The notes: a model not told the origin generated them from the letters alone. Positions 1-13,123 are shown, counted from the first letter of the stretch. The stretch is 64,000 nucleotides of DNA from Bugulina stolonifera (GCA_935421135.1 OW285187.1:32986818-33050817), one strand, 5' to 3'. Made by a program: numbers and translations.

Positions 1-1936
1 GTGTTGCACTCTTCCAGGGTCATATGCTGGTGATTTTCAGCCCAGCAGCCAGTAATTATTTACCAACACACTCTTTTCCTATTCTTTTGGAGTACTTGGA
101 ACTCAGATCACTGCATGATTGTGTAGTTATTCCAACTAGTCAATATCCACATATATAACTAACTCTTCTACTCCCTTAGAGATAGTCATATAGAAGTCAT
201 AAATATATATTATAGAAATGAGTAAGCTATGGATTTGATTAGAGACATTCATAACATAGTCATGTAATATGTGCTTACTGTACTTGAGGGTATAATATAG
301 GTCTAATCAATAAGTGATATGCAGAACTATAATATACCTGAACATTGTACACAATAAATACAAATAATACATTAGGGTTTCAGGCAGCTGAGTCATACTC
401 AAAACTGCCAAGCATACAGTATCTCTCTTGAGAATACAACTATTAGTTCTACCTTCACCTTAGCAATTAATTATAGATGTAATATTGTTATAGCACTACC
501 ATATGAGTCATAAAACTGATGTTCAATCTCAGTATCATCTCATCATAGCCATTTCCTACCACCTGCAAACAGGAACGACTTTAACTGGGCTGTGGCCACA
601 AATATTACATATATGTCAAGGTGTTGATATATACATAATATACTCCACTCAACCTATCATCATTTACAGATTCCGACTGTCAGTTACTGCTTACTGTAGA
701 ATAGTAAATATACCAGCGAGGGGAGTTATCTGCTTTCGTAACTGTACCGTTGCTGTGCAGCCTACTAAGTACAGCGGATGCTGGTAGTTGCCAGTCATAT
801 GAGATCGAATTTGGTGTTAGAGTTAGACTGATGTTGTGCTAGTCATCCAACTGATGCTAGTAGCCTTTTACTATAATATACATGGAGTTGTCTGTCCCTG
901 TTGTACTCACAAGAGGAAGCAACTCTATGTAAACCCGTCACATGGTTTGGAACAATATTGCAGCTAACACCAAATGAGAATATTAACATACAGTGCTCAT
1001 GTGTATTACTATTAGAGTGCTGGCACTAATACAGTTATATAGTCACTACAATGACAGAACTTACCATTACATGAGATATCAATATTGTTAGTACAGTGCA
1101 AGACAAGACACCTGTTAGATAACATTTCAACATTGGAGGTCATGTTGATTGTGGTGGCGACTTAAACCATATAAGACATAGTATTATAATAATAACATTG
1201 ATAACAAGACGTCTATGACTTGATGTAATGTCAATATACAATCATGCTTTTCTTGGCAAGCTATGCCCTCATGAAATTGTTGTGCAATCTTACTTTATTG
1301 TGCACTGGTAATTATTGTTTTTGAATTAAATATCAAAGTCTTCAAAACAAAAATCTACTAATGTTCTCAGTGGCATGGCATACAATCCATTCGATGAAGA
1401 GTACAATATACTATGGTCCCATATGCTACAGAGAATAGCTCTCTTGGATTGGATGAAAGAATAGTAAGGTGCATGGGGTCATCATGTCAGATTTTTGTGT
1501 TCCAACTCAGCAAAATTATAGGAGGGAGGCATAGGAAAATTTGGGCTTGACTCTCCACCTCTAAAGAAGTCATCTGTTCCATTATTTTGACCCAATAAAG
1601 ATTATGCTAGGGTGGGTGGGGCCAGGACAATTCTTGGTGAATTTATTCTTGTTTTCTTGAGCTTTGGTAAGAGAAGTCATAGCTCAATGTGTATGTTGTC
1701 TCACAGTACTAGCTGTTAATACTTTGGTTGTCATTAATAATATTTGATATTGATGACATCAAAATGCACAACCATGTGCCATTTTGCAATGTGCACATGA
1801 GCTGCTGTAGTCAATTTTTGATATTGGAATTGTCTTCTCTCGAATTCTGATTCAAATGAATAGGGAGACAACTCCAAAATACAGTATCATTATTTGTCAA
1901 CCAGTGAATACACTATACTTTTGTTATAATTGACAG
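1..1936. other. 5' flank, no gene recognised
   Basis: AT-rich sequence with only short, low-quality reading frames. The PP2C-like gene that begins in this window at 1937 must have upstream exons, because its first visible exon starts inside a codon. I could not find a convincing matching exon (one ending in phase 1 before a good donor) here, so the missing part is either too diverged to see or lies outside the window. Confidence 0.5.
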
Positions 1937-3227
1937 GTGATCCAATTGCTGACTCCTATGCATACATAGCTAGAAAGAACAGCGTGATTATGGTAATAGC
2001 TGATGGTGTTAACTGGGGAGAGAAGTCAAAGATAGCAGCTAGATGTGCAGTTTGTGCCGCCATAAACTTTCTCCATGAGGAGGTGTTTGTCAATCTACAT
2101 ATTCTCTACTCCACAAAGGTAAATTCTATAGTGTGAGATCACAGATATGGTATAGGTACAAGCAGAATCGTGCAGGAAGGAGGTTAAAGCTAACAATATG
2201 GCTTAGGATAGTGTGCATATGTATATTTTTTATAATAGTTTATATTACAGTTTAAGTATGTGCTGAGGGCTGGGAAGAAGGTAACATAAAATGTAAACTT
2301 CTTATTCAATGTAGTTTATGTAATAAATGATGTTCTACATATTTTTAGAATGCTTTGCTGCTCATGAGGAAAGCCTTTGATATTGCTCACCAATCTATAC
2401 TAGAACACAAAGGAGGGCTGACAACTCTCAATATAACTATGGTACTTCCTATGAAAGACTCTAATCACTATGCAGTGTGTTCGGTGAATGTGGGCGACAG
2501 TCTGGCATATGTGTTTAGTAAGCGTTATGGTATGAATGAACTCAGCATTGGTTCTCATGATGTCAATGAGGCTAGGAATATGAAAGATGTGGGGGGTGCT
2601 ATAGGACCAGTCCATGATGATAAGCCTTATTTGACCAATCTAACATTCTCCCTAACTACTTGCGAACCTAGTGACATAGTATTCCTAACTACAGATGGTA
2701 TTAGTGATAATTTCGACCCAGTGGTCACAAAGATTGCTGTACCTGGACGCAAAGACTCTCTACTGACAAGTGTGGACCATAAGGCTGAGATGTTACCTCA
2801 TGAGAGACATTTGTTTGCTATGAAAGGCATGGAGAGAGTTATACATGAATATGAATTAGAGACCGAGCTGGACATATCTGCCAGAGAGCTGTGCAAGGCT
2901 CTCAAGCACCATGTCATTAGTGTCACTGAAAGTAAACGTCTAGTCATAGAAAATCCGGCCTATTATAATCGTAGGTACAAATTAAAGGAGAAACAGAAGA
3001 TTGAAGAACATATAAGGAAAGCTGTAAAAGCATTACCAGGTAAACTTGATCATGCTACAGTGGTCGCCTATGAAGCAGGGGTCTACAGAGATGAATGCTC
3101 TCCTAATGGTAGCTATGATGACATCGTAGGTGCTGACACTAGCTCCTCCTCATCACACAGGAGCAGTATCAGCAGCACTGGCGAACCTTCCACCCCTCCT
3201 ACATGTATATTAGAGTCAAATGTTTAG
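1937..3227 (+). CDS. PP2C-like domain protein (3' part of gene)
   Basis: Two exons join in frame: 1937-2118 (acceptor TTGACAG, donor AAG|GTAAAT) and 2349-3227 (acceptor TTTTTAG, stop TAG). Together they encode about 352 residues of a PP2C-fold phosphatase-like domain. Visible family motifs in order are ADGVNWGEKS (the DGxxxG metal-binding loop), GGLTTLNITMVLP, VNVGDSLAYVF (GDSRA-like), DIVFLTTDGISDNFD (the SDGLWD position) and DHATVVAYE, which replaces the usual DNITVVVV. The ADGVNWGEK signature is typical of the animal PP2C-like family that includes Drosophila CG9801. Whether it is catalytic cannot be settled, since the first metal-binding acidic residue would lie in the missing N-terminus. 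A serine-rich tail follows the domain. The gene converges on MLX, with 555 bp between the stop codons. Confidence 0.85.
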
Positions 3228-3514
3228 TCAGCTGCTTGCCAATACCACAAACTCATTTCATCAAATTTAGATCTGAAGTTATAATAATTGAATATCATTT
3301 ATATTGTGTTTGCTGTTGGTAGTTGAAACTGTAAGCTTATTCTGCTGTTACTGCTGGTATTTAATGTGTAAATGAATGAATATATTATAGAGACTATTTT
3401 ACAAATATATATATTATTATGTCTATTTTTTGTTGTATTTTGAGATATCACAGCTTCTTTGTTTTATATTGTACATGATTGTATTATTCAAAATATTATA
3501 CTCAATTTATAACA

Positions 3515-3520
3515 AATAAA
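3515..3520 (+). promoter_or_regulatory. candidate poly(A) signal of the PP2C-like gene
   Basis: AATAAA lies about 290 nt after the stop codon in an AT-rich 3' UTR. It is the canonical hexamer at a normal distance, but cleavage was not observed. Confidence 0.5.
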
Positions 3521-3782
3521 ATTTAAGAGACAAAGCTATCATGATTGCGAGGGATTGATTTAGACACAATATATCAATATTACCATAACCAACACTGTCT
3601 ATAAATAATAATAGTGACTATAAAAACTGTAGAAGAATAAATCCATAAAACAATTCTCTGCATTATTTTCTAAATTTGGGCTAAAGACCAACTGTTTATA
3701 TAAATTACACATGCATAGACATGGAATGAGGCATAGACTAGGAAGACAAGCTATAATGGCACAATAATTAATTATCTTTGTA

Positions 3783-6479
3783 TTAGCTTCTGTAGTCTAT
3801 AGTAGTGTGGTGCAACGATGCTTTGGCTATCTCTCGAAGTATCTACAGCAATAGAATTCAAATAAATATGTACTATCATTATAACGATGAATCTTTAGCC
3901 AACATTCTAATGGAATAAAAGCTAGGAATGAAAACATCAGTAACAATATTATTCTAATACTGGCAGCTAACCTGTGGTTTACAATATTCCTCCAGCCAGT
4001 TAAAAGCAGTCGCAGACAACTCCGCAAAGTTAGATGCTGAAACAGAGCTGTTGAAAGGAAGAAACAGGTTATCCATCATCTGCTGGAACTGCAAGGATTG
4101 AGAAAATAAGATGGCTATTGACATTGTATAACCTTATAATGACAGCTATTGATATAGCACAACTTTATATTACAGCTATTGATATAGTACAACCCTATAT
4201 TACAGCTATTGATATAGTATAAACTTATATTACAGCTATTGATATAGATCTATTGATATGGTATACCCTTATATTACAGCTATTGATATGGCATAACCTT
4301 ATATTACAGCTATTGATATGGTATAGTCTTATATTACAGTTATTGATGTGGTAGGCCTATAACCGTATTATATTACAGCTATTGATATAGTATAACCTTA
4401 TATTACAGCTATTGATATGGTATAACCTTATTATATTACAGCTCTTGATATGGTATAACCTTATTATATTACAGCTATTGATATAGTATAGCCTTATATT
4501 ACAGCAGAAATATCTCAATTCAATTGATGACCATGAATCTCTAGCCTACGTAACATAATACAGAAATGATAATAAAATTTCACAACCCTGCCTGGACATG
4601 ATGCTGGTGTAATTTTAACCCATGCATGGTACAATGTACATGTATGACAGCTGGATAAAGGATACTATTGAAGTGTAGACAGATTGAGTTACTTACAACT
4701 CTGAACTTGAGTTCGTCTGGGAGCTGATCAACATCCTCCACAGGGGTAGCCTGGTGTAACTTGACGATATGCTCATAGTTTCTATAATATTACTATTGCT
4801 TGTATATCAGCAAATCACTATGGTGCAATGGGGCAATAATTTTGGAGTTGTCCTTTGTGGGAATAGGGTACATGTACATATGAAAAGTACAATAAAGCCT
4901 CACTGTTACAGCTTTAAATATCACAGGTGCCAATCAAAGTTATTGAACAGATTGTAGCAACTAATATCTAACAGCATAGCATAAAATATTTACTCAGTTG
5001 CAAATATAACAGGATTTATAGGATATAATCCTATGAAATATGGATAGAAAGCTGCAAAGGGTTTCACAAGACACTAGCCTATTAATAGTCACTGTTAGCT
5101 ATTATACTAACGCAGTGAAACAGGGAGGGTAGTTATGCAGCTACACACTTTAGTGTTGCCCAGTAACATTTTGCTTATGCTATATGTTACATAGGCTAAC
5201 ATGGTATCTCTAGACCATAGGATGAACTTGGAGATTATATTTGTGTATATCCTGATAGTATTGGTACATTAGTAGATTTAACATTTTGAACCCAAGTATT
5301 ATATTTTGTTATGGTGTTTTATTCATGCCCTGGGCCTATAGTTACTCAAATATAGAATGTCTTCTGATATTAACCCAAAAAATCATGACAGATGTTATGT
5401 CAACACAACAAAATGTTATTGGTACACATTATATAGGTTACACATACAACAGTACGTGGGATCAGTAAGTACATGCTGCATGTGCCGAATAAAAGGTGTA
5501 CTTACGCCTTCATAATCTTCAGTGCCATCACGTCTTTCCTCAACCTGTCCAACTGCTGTTCCTGTTTAGTTTTATGTTGGAGTAGAAACTGGACATAATC
5601 GATGGCTAAAGAAAACAGTTTACTTGTCTGATTCAACTAATAAAACAAACTTCTCAGTGATAGACCTGGCTCATTTCATTCAACACACTTTGAATAAAGA
5701 AATAACAACATAATTATGACAAATACCATGACCAAAGGCCTTACAATTAATTAATACTTTTATGTAATATGAAATTTCTTGCCACTTACATCTCTGTAGT
5801 ACTGTAGCTTTGCTAAGTTTACTAGCACCTAATGTATCAGCTTGCTGACAGCTTGGCACTATCCTTTGTAACTCTTCATATCCCCTCTTTATTGCATCGC
5901 GTCTCTTTTGCTCAGCATATGTATGAGCTTCCCTTCGCCGTTCCTTGTAATTAGCTGTAGACCTCGCATCACTATCATCATCATCTATAAATTGTGAAAT
6001 AATTATACAGTGTAGATGATGCTCAGTATAGCTGAGAATATTAGTCATATCAACTATACTTTGCCGTAAGTTTTAAGTCTTAATGTCATTGACAGTTTGA
6101 GCTCTTGAACACATGCAATTGCAATTCATATACATGTACACATAATATGCACATGCACAACAAATTTATACACACATAATTAATCATATTAACTACATCA
6201 GGCTCATGCAAAAAGTTATTATATCTACTAAGTGGGATAATTTTAGAAATATATAAATTGTTGTGGGCCTACAAGAAAATTTTACCAAGCTCTAAATCCA
6301 AGAAGTATTATTGTGATATTAGTGAAGAGTGGCTTAGAGTATAATATCATGGCTCTGAGCTTGAATAACCTACTGTCACTGTTTTGTGCAGATGAACATG
6401 GTGAGCTGAATAAATAACCAGTGCTGCCAGATCTACAGGAACCAGAGACTTTGTCTTTCTCTACTTTTGCACTCAGCAT
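3783..6479 (-). CDS. MLX: MLX, Max-like bHLH-zip transcription factor
   Basis: MLX dimerises with Mondo/ChREBP or MXD proteins on E-boxes and links glucose and lipid state to transcription. Exons on the minus strand: 6479-6374, 5984-5790, 5605-5506, 4781-4697, 4088-3972, 3842-3783. All junctions keep frame and give 220 aa. Exon 2 holds the basic region and helix 1 (YKERRREAHTYAEQKRRDA, then IKRGYEELQRIVPSCQQ) and the loop plus start of helix 2 (LGASKLSKATVLQR). Exon 3 gives the end of helix 2 and the zipper (SIDYVQFLLQHK, then LRKDVMALKIMK). Exons 4-6 encode the MLX-specific C-terminal dimerisation and cytoplasmic-retention region (ANYEHIVKLHQ, FQQMMDNLFLPFNSSVSASN, FNWLEEYCKPQ, ILREIAKASLHH, stop). 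This C-terminus separates MLX from MAX. The start is the least certain part: the frame stays open upstream of ATG 6479, so another 5' exon is possible. Confidence 0.93.
4111..4506. repeat. 30-bp minisatellite in an MLX intron
   Basis: About 13 tandem units of a 30-bp motif (TATTACAGCTATTGATAT then RGTATAACCT), some lengthened to 33 bp by an extra TTA. The array fills most of the intron between MLX exons at 4088 and 4697. Units differ by a few substitutions, so it is moderately old. No coding meaning is seen. Confidence 0.9.
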
Positions 6480-6742
6480 CTTCAATAGTCTGCTATAGGA
6501 ATCCCTATTGAACTCAACATCAAAACATGACTTAGATTGAATAAACTGGTAATTCTCAACAAGTTATTACAGTACTTATGCTATACAGCAGTAATTAATT
6601 AAGTATTGGACATGGCAAGACATGCATGAATATACAAAGTAATGCAAGAATATAAGAGGTAATTAGCGTTTATACATGGTAGGTCCGCCAAACCACATAA
6701 CTGAAGCTTAGGATCCGAGGTAAGTCATAAGTTACAATCCAT

Positions 6743-6830
6743 GATAATATTCATATATGAATATTATCAGGAATGTGCCTTAGACAATATTATATGTATT
6801 TTATATATATACATATTGTCTATGGCACAA
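6743..6830. repeat. perfect 26-bp palindrome followed by a stem-loop
   Basis: Bases 6743-6768 form a perfect palindrome (GATAATATTCATA and its complement). Directly after it, 6775-6828 is a second fold-back whose ends (GTGCCTTAGACAATAT, and the complement of ATATTGTCTATGGCAC) match at 15 of 16 positions around a TA-rich core. It resembles a small MITE remnant, but no clear target duplication was found. Confidence 0.7.
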
Positions 6831-6989
6831 TCCTGGGTGAGACAGTTAGGGAAGCACACCAAGACATAACAATATGAGATCTAAGGCTCGTGTTTACCCT
6901 TTGACTGTCCAGAAAACAACACGACAGTTGACAGACCATGACAATCAGAACAGCAAAAATGGTCTACTCATCTCGTTATCATCGCCAAT

Positions 6990-7126
6990 CAGGCTTACCA
7001 AGTCTCCCTGATTCTGCAGGAGACTCCCTGATTTTCAGCTCAAATTTTGGTACCCCGCCCAAAATGAACACCCCCACCCAAATGCCGAATCTCCCTGGTT
7101 TTCATCAGTGGAACTTGGTAAGCCTG
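6990..7126. mobile_element. 137-bp hAT-type MITE, copy 1
   Basis: Inverted ends CAGGCTTACCAAGT / ACTTGGTAAGCCTG bound a 137-bp element flanked by a perfect 8-bp duplication TCGCCAAT (6982-6989 and 7127-7134). An 8-bp duplication is the mark of the hAT superfamily. There is no transposase, so it moved in trans. A second copy lies at 42362-42494. Confidence 0.9.
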
Positions 7127-8357
7127 TCGCCAATGACAATACTGATCCTAATAACACCATCTCCTAATTTTATAGATGATTATCATTATCACCATTATTT
7201 TATTATTCAAGTAGCATGGCATAAGTTTGGTTAGCCATTTCTGAAAAATTTAAAATAAAAATTTAATTTAATTTAAAATTTCGAACTACTTAGAAATTAA
7301 ATTTGAGTATAATAGTTATAGTAACGTTAAAGCAAAAGTAGTTTATTTTTCGTGTAATTTACCATTACTATCTCTTCTTGCTTCTTGACAAATACTGAAA
7401 TACCTAAGCAACTGCAAGGAGTAAGCGCAGAGTCGGGATCAGGATGATACATCAATCATCATGCATGCATTATTATAGAATTACTCTACGCTATACATGT
7501 ATCTCCCTCTGAATCTCTGCATGGTTGCAAAATAAATGTAACATTTTGCATAAAGTTAAATATTATCATTTTGCATGTTTTGTTTGAATCTTATGTTATA
7601 ATATTTAATACATTGTTATTGTAATAATTATTACAAGTGCAATTATGCAATTTTAATAGCCTGTGAGTAATCACGATCTCTTTGCATTTTTTGTTTTGTT
7701 ATCATGATTGATGCTGCGATATTGCCACAGGATCTTTGATATTGTTGCAGAAAGAATCCAAAGAACATCGACTGAGGGATTTCTAGGAAGGATATTCAAT
7801 ATTTGTAAAGAAAAGACAATTCCCAACGCAAATGCAACGGGGAAAATGACCGAGGAAGAACAACTTCCATTTGCAGGTATCCACTTCTAGTGGGATGGTG
7901 ACGGGGTGTTACAAACCACTCTTGCTCTTGGCAGAGGTTAGATTGATACAGAGTTTGAAAAGTGAAAAAATTCTACAACACTAGCTACTGGTATCTTTTT
8001 ACTTATATAGTAAATCTTTTTTTGACAACTGTAAAACATCTCCTCCAAGATTATTAAAAGTGATTAGCACATATTAGCATCAATTAGCAAGAAATTAAGA
8101 ATATGCTTTAATTAGATATCTGGCATTGTGTACAAAACCATGTGGCAGTTATAAATCCCAAGCAGCTGTACTACTGTAATACCAGTTGACATTTTATAAT
8201 ACTGAGAATGGGAACTTAGAAATAACATAGCTTTCAACATTACAATAAAGGACTGTGATAGTGTATTTTCCCAAATCACATGTAAATCTATATAAAAAAC
8301 AAACAAGGATACATAACAAAATGGATATAATGGGGGAATACAGTCCTGTTTCCTCAG

Positions 8358-10311
8358 TTAAACCACAGGAAGATCTGCTTTATTAATAAGATAATGAACA
8401 ATTTTAGAGGGTGTGTCCATATTCTCCAATTCAGCATCAGGAATCTCAACACCTAATAAAACAAATTCATATGATAATTCGTACATTCATTACATACCAT
8501 GGTTTTCCAAACATCAGACACAGTTTAGATCAGAAATGAACTAAAATTGGACCACTTTGTCACAGGGTTTATTAGTGACCAAGTTAGGGTTCTATAACTT
8601 ACAACCACCATAAATGTATTTTACCTTTAAATACTTACCAAACTCATCCTCAATAGACATGATCATCTCAACGTGGTCTAGGCTATCCATTAATAAATCT
8701 TCTTTAAATTGGCTTTCTAGTTTAATCTATAAAAGCATGTCTAATAATTAATATCGCAGTAAGTAGGAGTAAAATTTTAATTTATCTGTTTTATGATCAC
8801 AACCCATTAGCACATCTATAAAATTATTCCCTAGAAAGAAAATGGTTCAGACTAATTAAAAAGTTTATTTTGCCACATAATACCTCAGAAGCCTTTGCTC
8901 CAAGCTTATCAAAGTTACAAATACATTCCAGTACTCGTGCAGACACATCTTGTTTTGCGTCGGAAGAATAGAAATTTGCTGATTGGATCCATTGAGTGAT
9001 CTAAAAAGTTAATAAGTTAATGTATACATGTACCTGCCAACAATTCAAGAAAGCATAAAATTCCCTGGAGATGCAATTTGAAATAAATTTTTTTGCATGC
9101 AATATTACATGTAATGTGTGATGGAACTGAGAATAGGAAGCACATTGCTTAAATAGATTTCTACAAACAAGCCAAATCCTTAAACTGAATTGTTCGTATC
9201 TTTAGACCAAATTAATTGGCATTGAAACAAAAGGTTATTAAATAGGCCTATGTTCTTCTTTATAACTTGAAGTCAAATAAAAAAGGGCACTCCACCGTGC
9301 CCTAGTTGTTCACTTTTAAACTCACTCCAGTATTCCACTGACAATCATAGCGATAGTGTTACAAACGACAATGTGATGACACAAAAGATCCCTTATTGTC
9401 ATTGCGTCCCACAAGACAAAACACTCTGGTGGTGTAGGTTGCTGCTAGCTCATAAGGCACTGCTTATGCAATCACTTTGGGAGATAAAGTGTAATAACGC
9501 AACTTGATAACCAATCAAAGCTACTCTAGTTTAAATGGTAAAGAATGTCACAGGTGCATTTACAATTATTCACATATTATCAGATATGGACCATAATAAT
9601 GAATATACATATAGTAATAGGCAGGGGCGGCTATAGGCACCCACGCCACCATCCTAGGCGTGTGTTCAATGAAGCATGCAATACTAGCTGTGCTCTGTAA
9701 ACTATTAATACTATGCATGTCCAGGCTTCAATTCATTTTCTATTCACTTGTTCAGGCAGTACAGTCATTGTATAGTACTGTAACAGTCATTTTATGTGTG
9801 TAGACTATACCCATACATGTTCATGTTTCACACTTATCTTGTATTAACTCACTCAGACATGTGAAATCCATGACTTCTTGAAAAAAGGCTGGTGTTGAAA
9901 TTTTTCCTATATCCGCCCCTGGTAATAGTTCATTGTTCTACAGTTTTATTTTTGTTTACATATTCTATTGAATATTCGATATTAATATCAAGACAAATGT
10001 GGTTTAATCAAGGAGTAAACTCCTTGGTTTAATCAACGTACTAAACCTTTTTTAAGATGGGAAATTTTAGTGCCAGTTATCTCAACTCTATATATCATAT
10101 CCATATACTTATAATCATTTCTCTATTCTGAACGAACCTTTGGTTGGGTGTATGGTTTAGCCAAAGTCAGCGATGTTTGGGTGACAACTTGTTGGTTAAA
10201 TTTCTTGATATCTGGCAATTGGCATACGCATAATGGTCGTGAAGTCCTGTTGATATTAATAGTTTTTCTTAGCATTGCTGTAAATTGGTTGAATACATTT
10301 CTGCAAGCCAT
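8358..10311 (-). CDS. NDUFAB1: NDUFAB1, mitochondrial acyl carrier protein
   Basis: Mitochondrial ACP carries acyl chains on a 4'-phosphopantetheine arm for type II fatty acid and lipoate synthesis, and is a subunit of respiratory complex I and a partner of LYR proteins. Exons on the minus strand: 10311-10138, 9000-8884, 8726-8639, 8452-8358. All junctions keep frame and give 157 aa, almost the human length (156). Exon 1 encodes a basic presequence with no acidic residues near the start ([17 protein letters not shown]). Exon 2 ends the leader and begins helix I ([28 protein letters not shown]). Exon 3 contains the attachment-site segment [20 protein letters not shown], with Ser in the conserved DSL triplet. 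Exon 4 reads [20 protein letters not shown] and ends [10 protein letters not shown]. The usual GLDSL is changed to LMDSL, but the modified Ser is kept. Intron 1 holds a hAT-like MITE. Confidence 0.95.
9622..9921. mobile_element. 300-bp hAT-like MITE in NDUFAB1 intron 1
   Basis: The ends are CAGGGGCGGCTATAGG and the complement of CCTATATCCGCCCCTG (15 of 16 match). The flanking 8-mers GTAATAGG and GTAATAGT agree at 7 of 8 positions. Size, CAGGGG ends and duplication length fit a non-autonomous hAT element. No coding sequence. Confidence 0.8.
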
Positions 10312-10881
10312 AATAATCGAATATCAGTTCAATGCCAGTTGGAAGAAATACAATCAAATTAAAATTAGGATGGCAAAATGATTCGGCCTTGAATTGAGCA
10401 ACAGTCCAAAGCTTTAGTTCTTATTGGGTAGGGTGTGCTCAATGAGCGCCGTTAACTCAAAAACTACCAATACCTCTAAGCTAAAACATGAGTTGTCTCC
10501 CATGCTCACGCATGGGTAATTATTGTAGCTTGAAGTTGTTCTTTCACAAATCATGAGGGGACAACTTGTATGTACATGTATGTGTTTTATTCAACCAAAA
10601 CATCGCCCCATATGGAGTGATAACACTAGGTTCTTACAAAAGGTTATTATTGCAATGGTGCATAAAAAAAGTGAAAAAACTACTCTTTCGCTTCTCAGTT
10701 CTGCATCTGGCTGGTCTAAATTTGACAGGCCTTCGAGAGGATGTTTTAAATTATTAAAACTGATCCTACTAAAAAGAGGGTGGCTCTGGTCCCCAGTAAT
10801 CTTATTAAAATAGATTTGGGCTGTAGAAAGTAAAAAGTCATTTACAATAGGTAGGTCAAGAACAAATAGACGGTCATCGTA

Positions 10882-11350
10882 TTACTCTATATTACTAAAA
10901 ATCACTTTGGTTGCTATCTCCTGAAATCGCTCTAATTCATTCCTGTCTTTTTGCGCCAAAAATGTATACCAAGCAGGGGATGCATATGAAATAACAGGTT
11001 TGAGGTTGGTTTTGTAAAAAGTTAAAAGACCATCAGAATTCATCCCCATTTGTTTGAGTTGTTTCATCAAAAATATGCGTCTGCTGCACTTTCCTATAAC
11101 ATCACTGACATGAGTAGAAAAAGTCAGTTTAGAATCTACAGCAACACCTAAAAATTTGGCACTTTGGGATGGCGCTATGGTATGGTTAGAAAAAGATATG
11201 TCATGGTCAAAACCATCTTTATCAGAAAAAGCGACATTTAAAATTACTGTTTTATCATCATTTAATAGCATATTATTGGCTATTGATCAGTCCATGGCTT
11301 GTGTGATACCTGAGGAAACGTTATCTTGTAAACATCTCACAGGTTTGTAA
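10882..11350 (-). pseudogene. LINE reverse-transcriptase C-terminal fragment
   Basis: The frame from 11271 to 10882 encodes the end of a non-LTR retrotransposon RT: NNMLLNDDKTVIL, AKFLGVAVDSKLTFSTHV, then LKPVISYASPAWYTFL. These match the common pattern of a KT block, FLGVxxDxxLxFxxHV and a YASPxW block. The reading continues upstream to about 11350 but meets a TGA just before SIANNMLL. The catalytic core is absent, so this is a dead 5'-truncated copy. Confidence 0.85.
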
Positions 11351-13095
11351 ACTTCAAACTACATGTACATGACTTGAATGTACAGCAGTCCATGAGCCTG
11401 GTTGGGCCCCCTTGCTAGTTTCATCAAACCCTCCACTTTTTGTGTAAAAATTCGAAATTTCATGCAAATTCCAATAAGTTTGTTTGGCAAAGGATGTGCA
11501 AGTCCTTGGTTTGCTAATACTTTAGTCTTTTATTATACTGTCATAGTCTTGGCCAGTAATTTGCAATTGTCAGTAGATGTTGACATTGTGAATGTTCAGG
11601 GGAACAATTTTATGCATGTTTGCACATTGAAACAGTCATGTAAACACACACACATATATATACCTGTTACTTTGTATTAATACTTAGCCCCGCTTGGGCC
11701 CCAGTCTCCTGTATGCCCCCCTACCAAAAATAATTGAGCACCCCTGGTGTATAGCATAACCAATTTCACTGTTCAGGAAGTAGCAAATTGATCTATTCAA
11801 TCCAGTGTTATAAAGTAATCGATTGGTCTAAACTAGTTTTCCAAAGCACTGAAAAATAAACTATTTTGGGACCCTGAGCAATTTATTGACATAGTTTGAT
11901 TTAGTCTTCAAAGGGTTTGTTTATATACATACATGTATGTATTGATACCCATTGCAATTATGCGCATTTTTGGGTACATTTATGATGTGATTGAAATATT
12001 ATGTTATAGAGCCAATACGCATAGTACAGTTGCAATGTTGTTGCAAATTGCTGCAAAGCATGAAAAACGTATTATTATAGCAGGTGCATGCTCTTCATCA
12101 CTGTATACAGGGTATAGTATTGTTAATGCCTGATATGGTGATGGAATGCTATCATATATGAGTATATATGCAGGGCATAGGCTCATCCATTTTCTACCTG
12201 CAGCTATTGTTGTGGTTTTATGTATACTTTGTGTGGTGATTGTACAACTGACACAAGGTGTGTATTTGGGTGTCCAACCAGGCAGCAAAAAAGGTAAAAA
12301 GACTATAGTAACTACTAATTATTGCTGTAAAGTTGTGTAATTTATATATGTATTTGAGTGTGTGTGTGAGTGTGTGCCTGTACATACATAATTACATATG
12401 CGAGGCCAGGCTTTGCAGACTTCAACATTATTCTACAAAATATAAATTATAATTATCCAACATATGATATCATGATTTCAAGTAGCCCTAGACATATTTT
12501 ATTTGTTAGTTTCTTGATAATGATTTATAATTAGCAACTAAAGGAACGGAAGTTGTCTTCTTTTGACACCAAATGGGAGAAACATAGAGAAGACAACTCT
12601 GTGGGGCAATCTTGATCCGAAAAGGAAAGGGCTGACAGTCGTAATTATCAACGATAACTGCGTTGCAAAGATATGTTGTGTGCGTTGGACAGAAGATTGA
12701 TCCACATAATATTGTATACAAATGAAGAAGCAAGTTAATCAAGCGCAAAAAGCAGCATGCAAAACATTAATGATTAATTAGTAATGTAGTTAGTTATTTT
12801 GTGCAACTGATTTTGTTTTCGTATGGGGGTGTCCCCAAATGAACATGATTAACGGGCGAAATATTTAGAAAGTAAAGGGACAGTTTGTACTCGTTCTATC
12901 CCCCACACTCCTCTGCCCGACTGCCCCTCCGACACAGGCAGTCACATTGACGTGATTGAACCGTTTAAAATTATCATTTTGATTTTGTTATACTAAGTAA
13001 TACTATACTGTAATACTATAAGTCACTAAGTAGCACTCGGTCACTGTCGATGAGTGACTCACTGACTCTCAATCTTACTCGGTTAGTTAGGAGCA

Positions 13096-13123
13096 GTACA
13101 GTACTCAGTACTGAGTACTGTAC
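13096..13123. repeat. 28-bp perfect palindrome
   Basis: GTACAGTACTCAGT is followed directly by its exact reverse complement with no spacer. It sits in unannotated sequence; no family was recognised. Confidence 0.85.

Larger units (their letters stand above)
6480..8357. other. MLX-NDUFAB1 interval
   Basis: Interval upstream of MLX and downstream of NDUFAB1. It holds a palindrome and stem-loop (6743-6830), a 137-bp MITE (6990-7126) and AT-rich filler. The 60-codon + frame at 7708-7890 has no recognisable domain and no splice partners that I could find. The MLX promoter should lie near its start, but no clear element was identified. Confidence 0.5.

Noticed and set aside
503..787. 94-codon + frame considered as an upstream exon of the PP2C-like gene
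   Set aside because: No PP2C-family similarity and no donor giving the phase needed at 1937.
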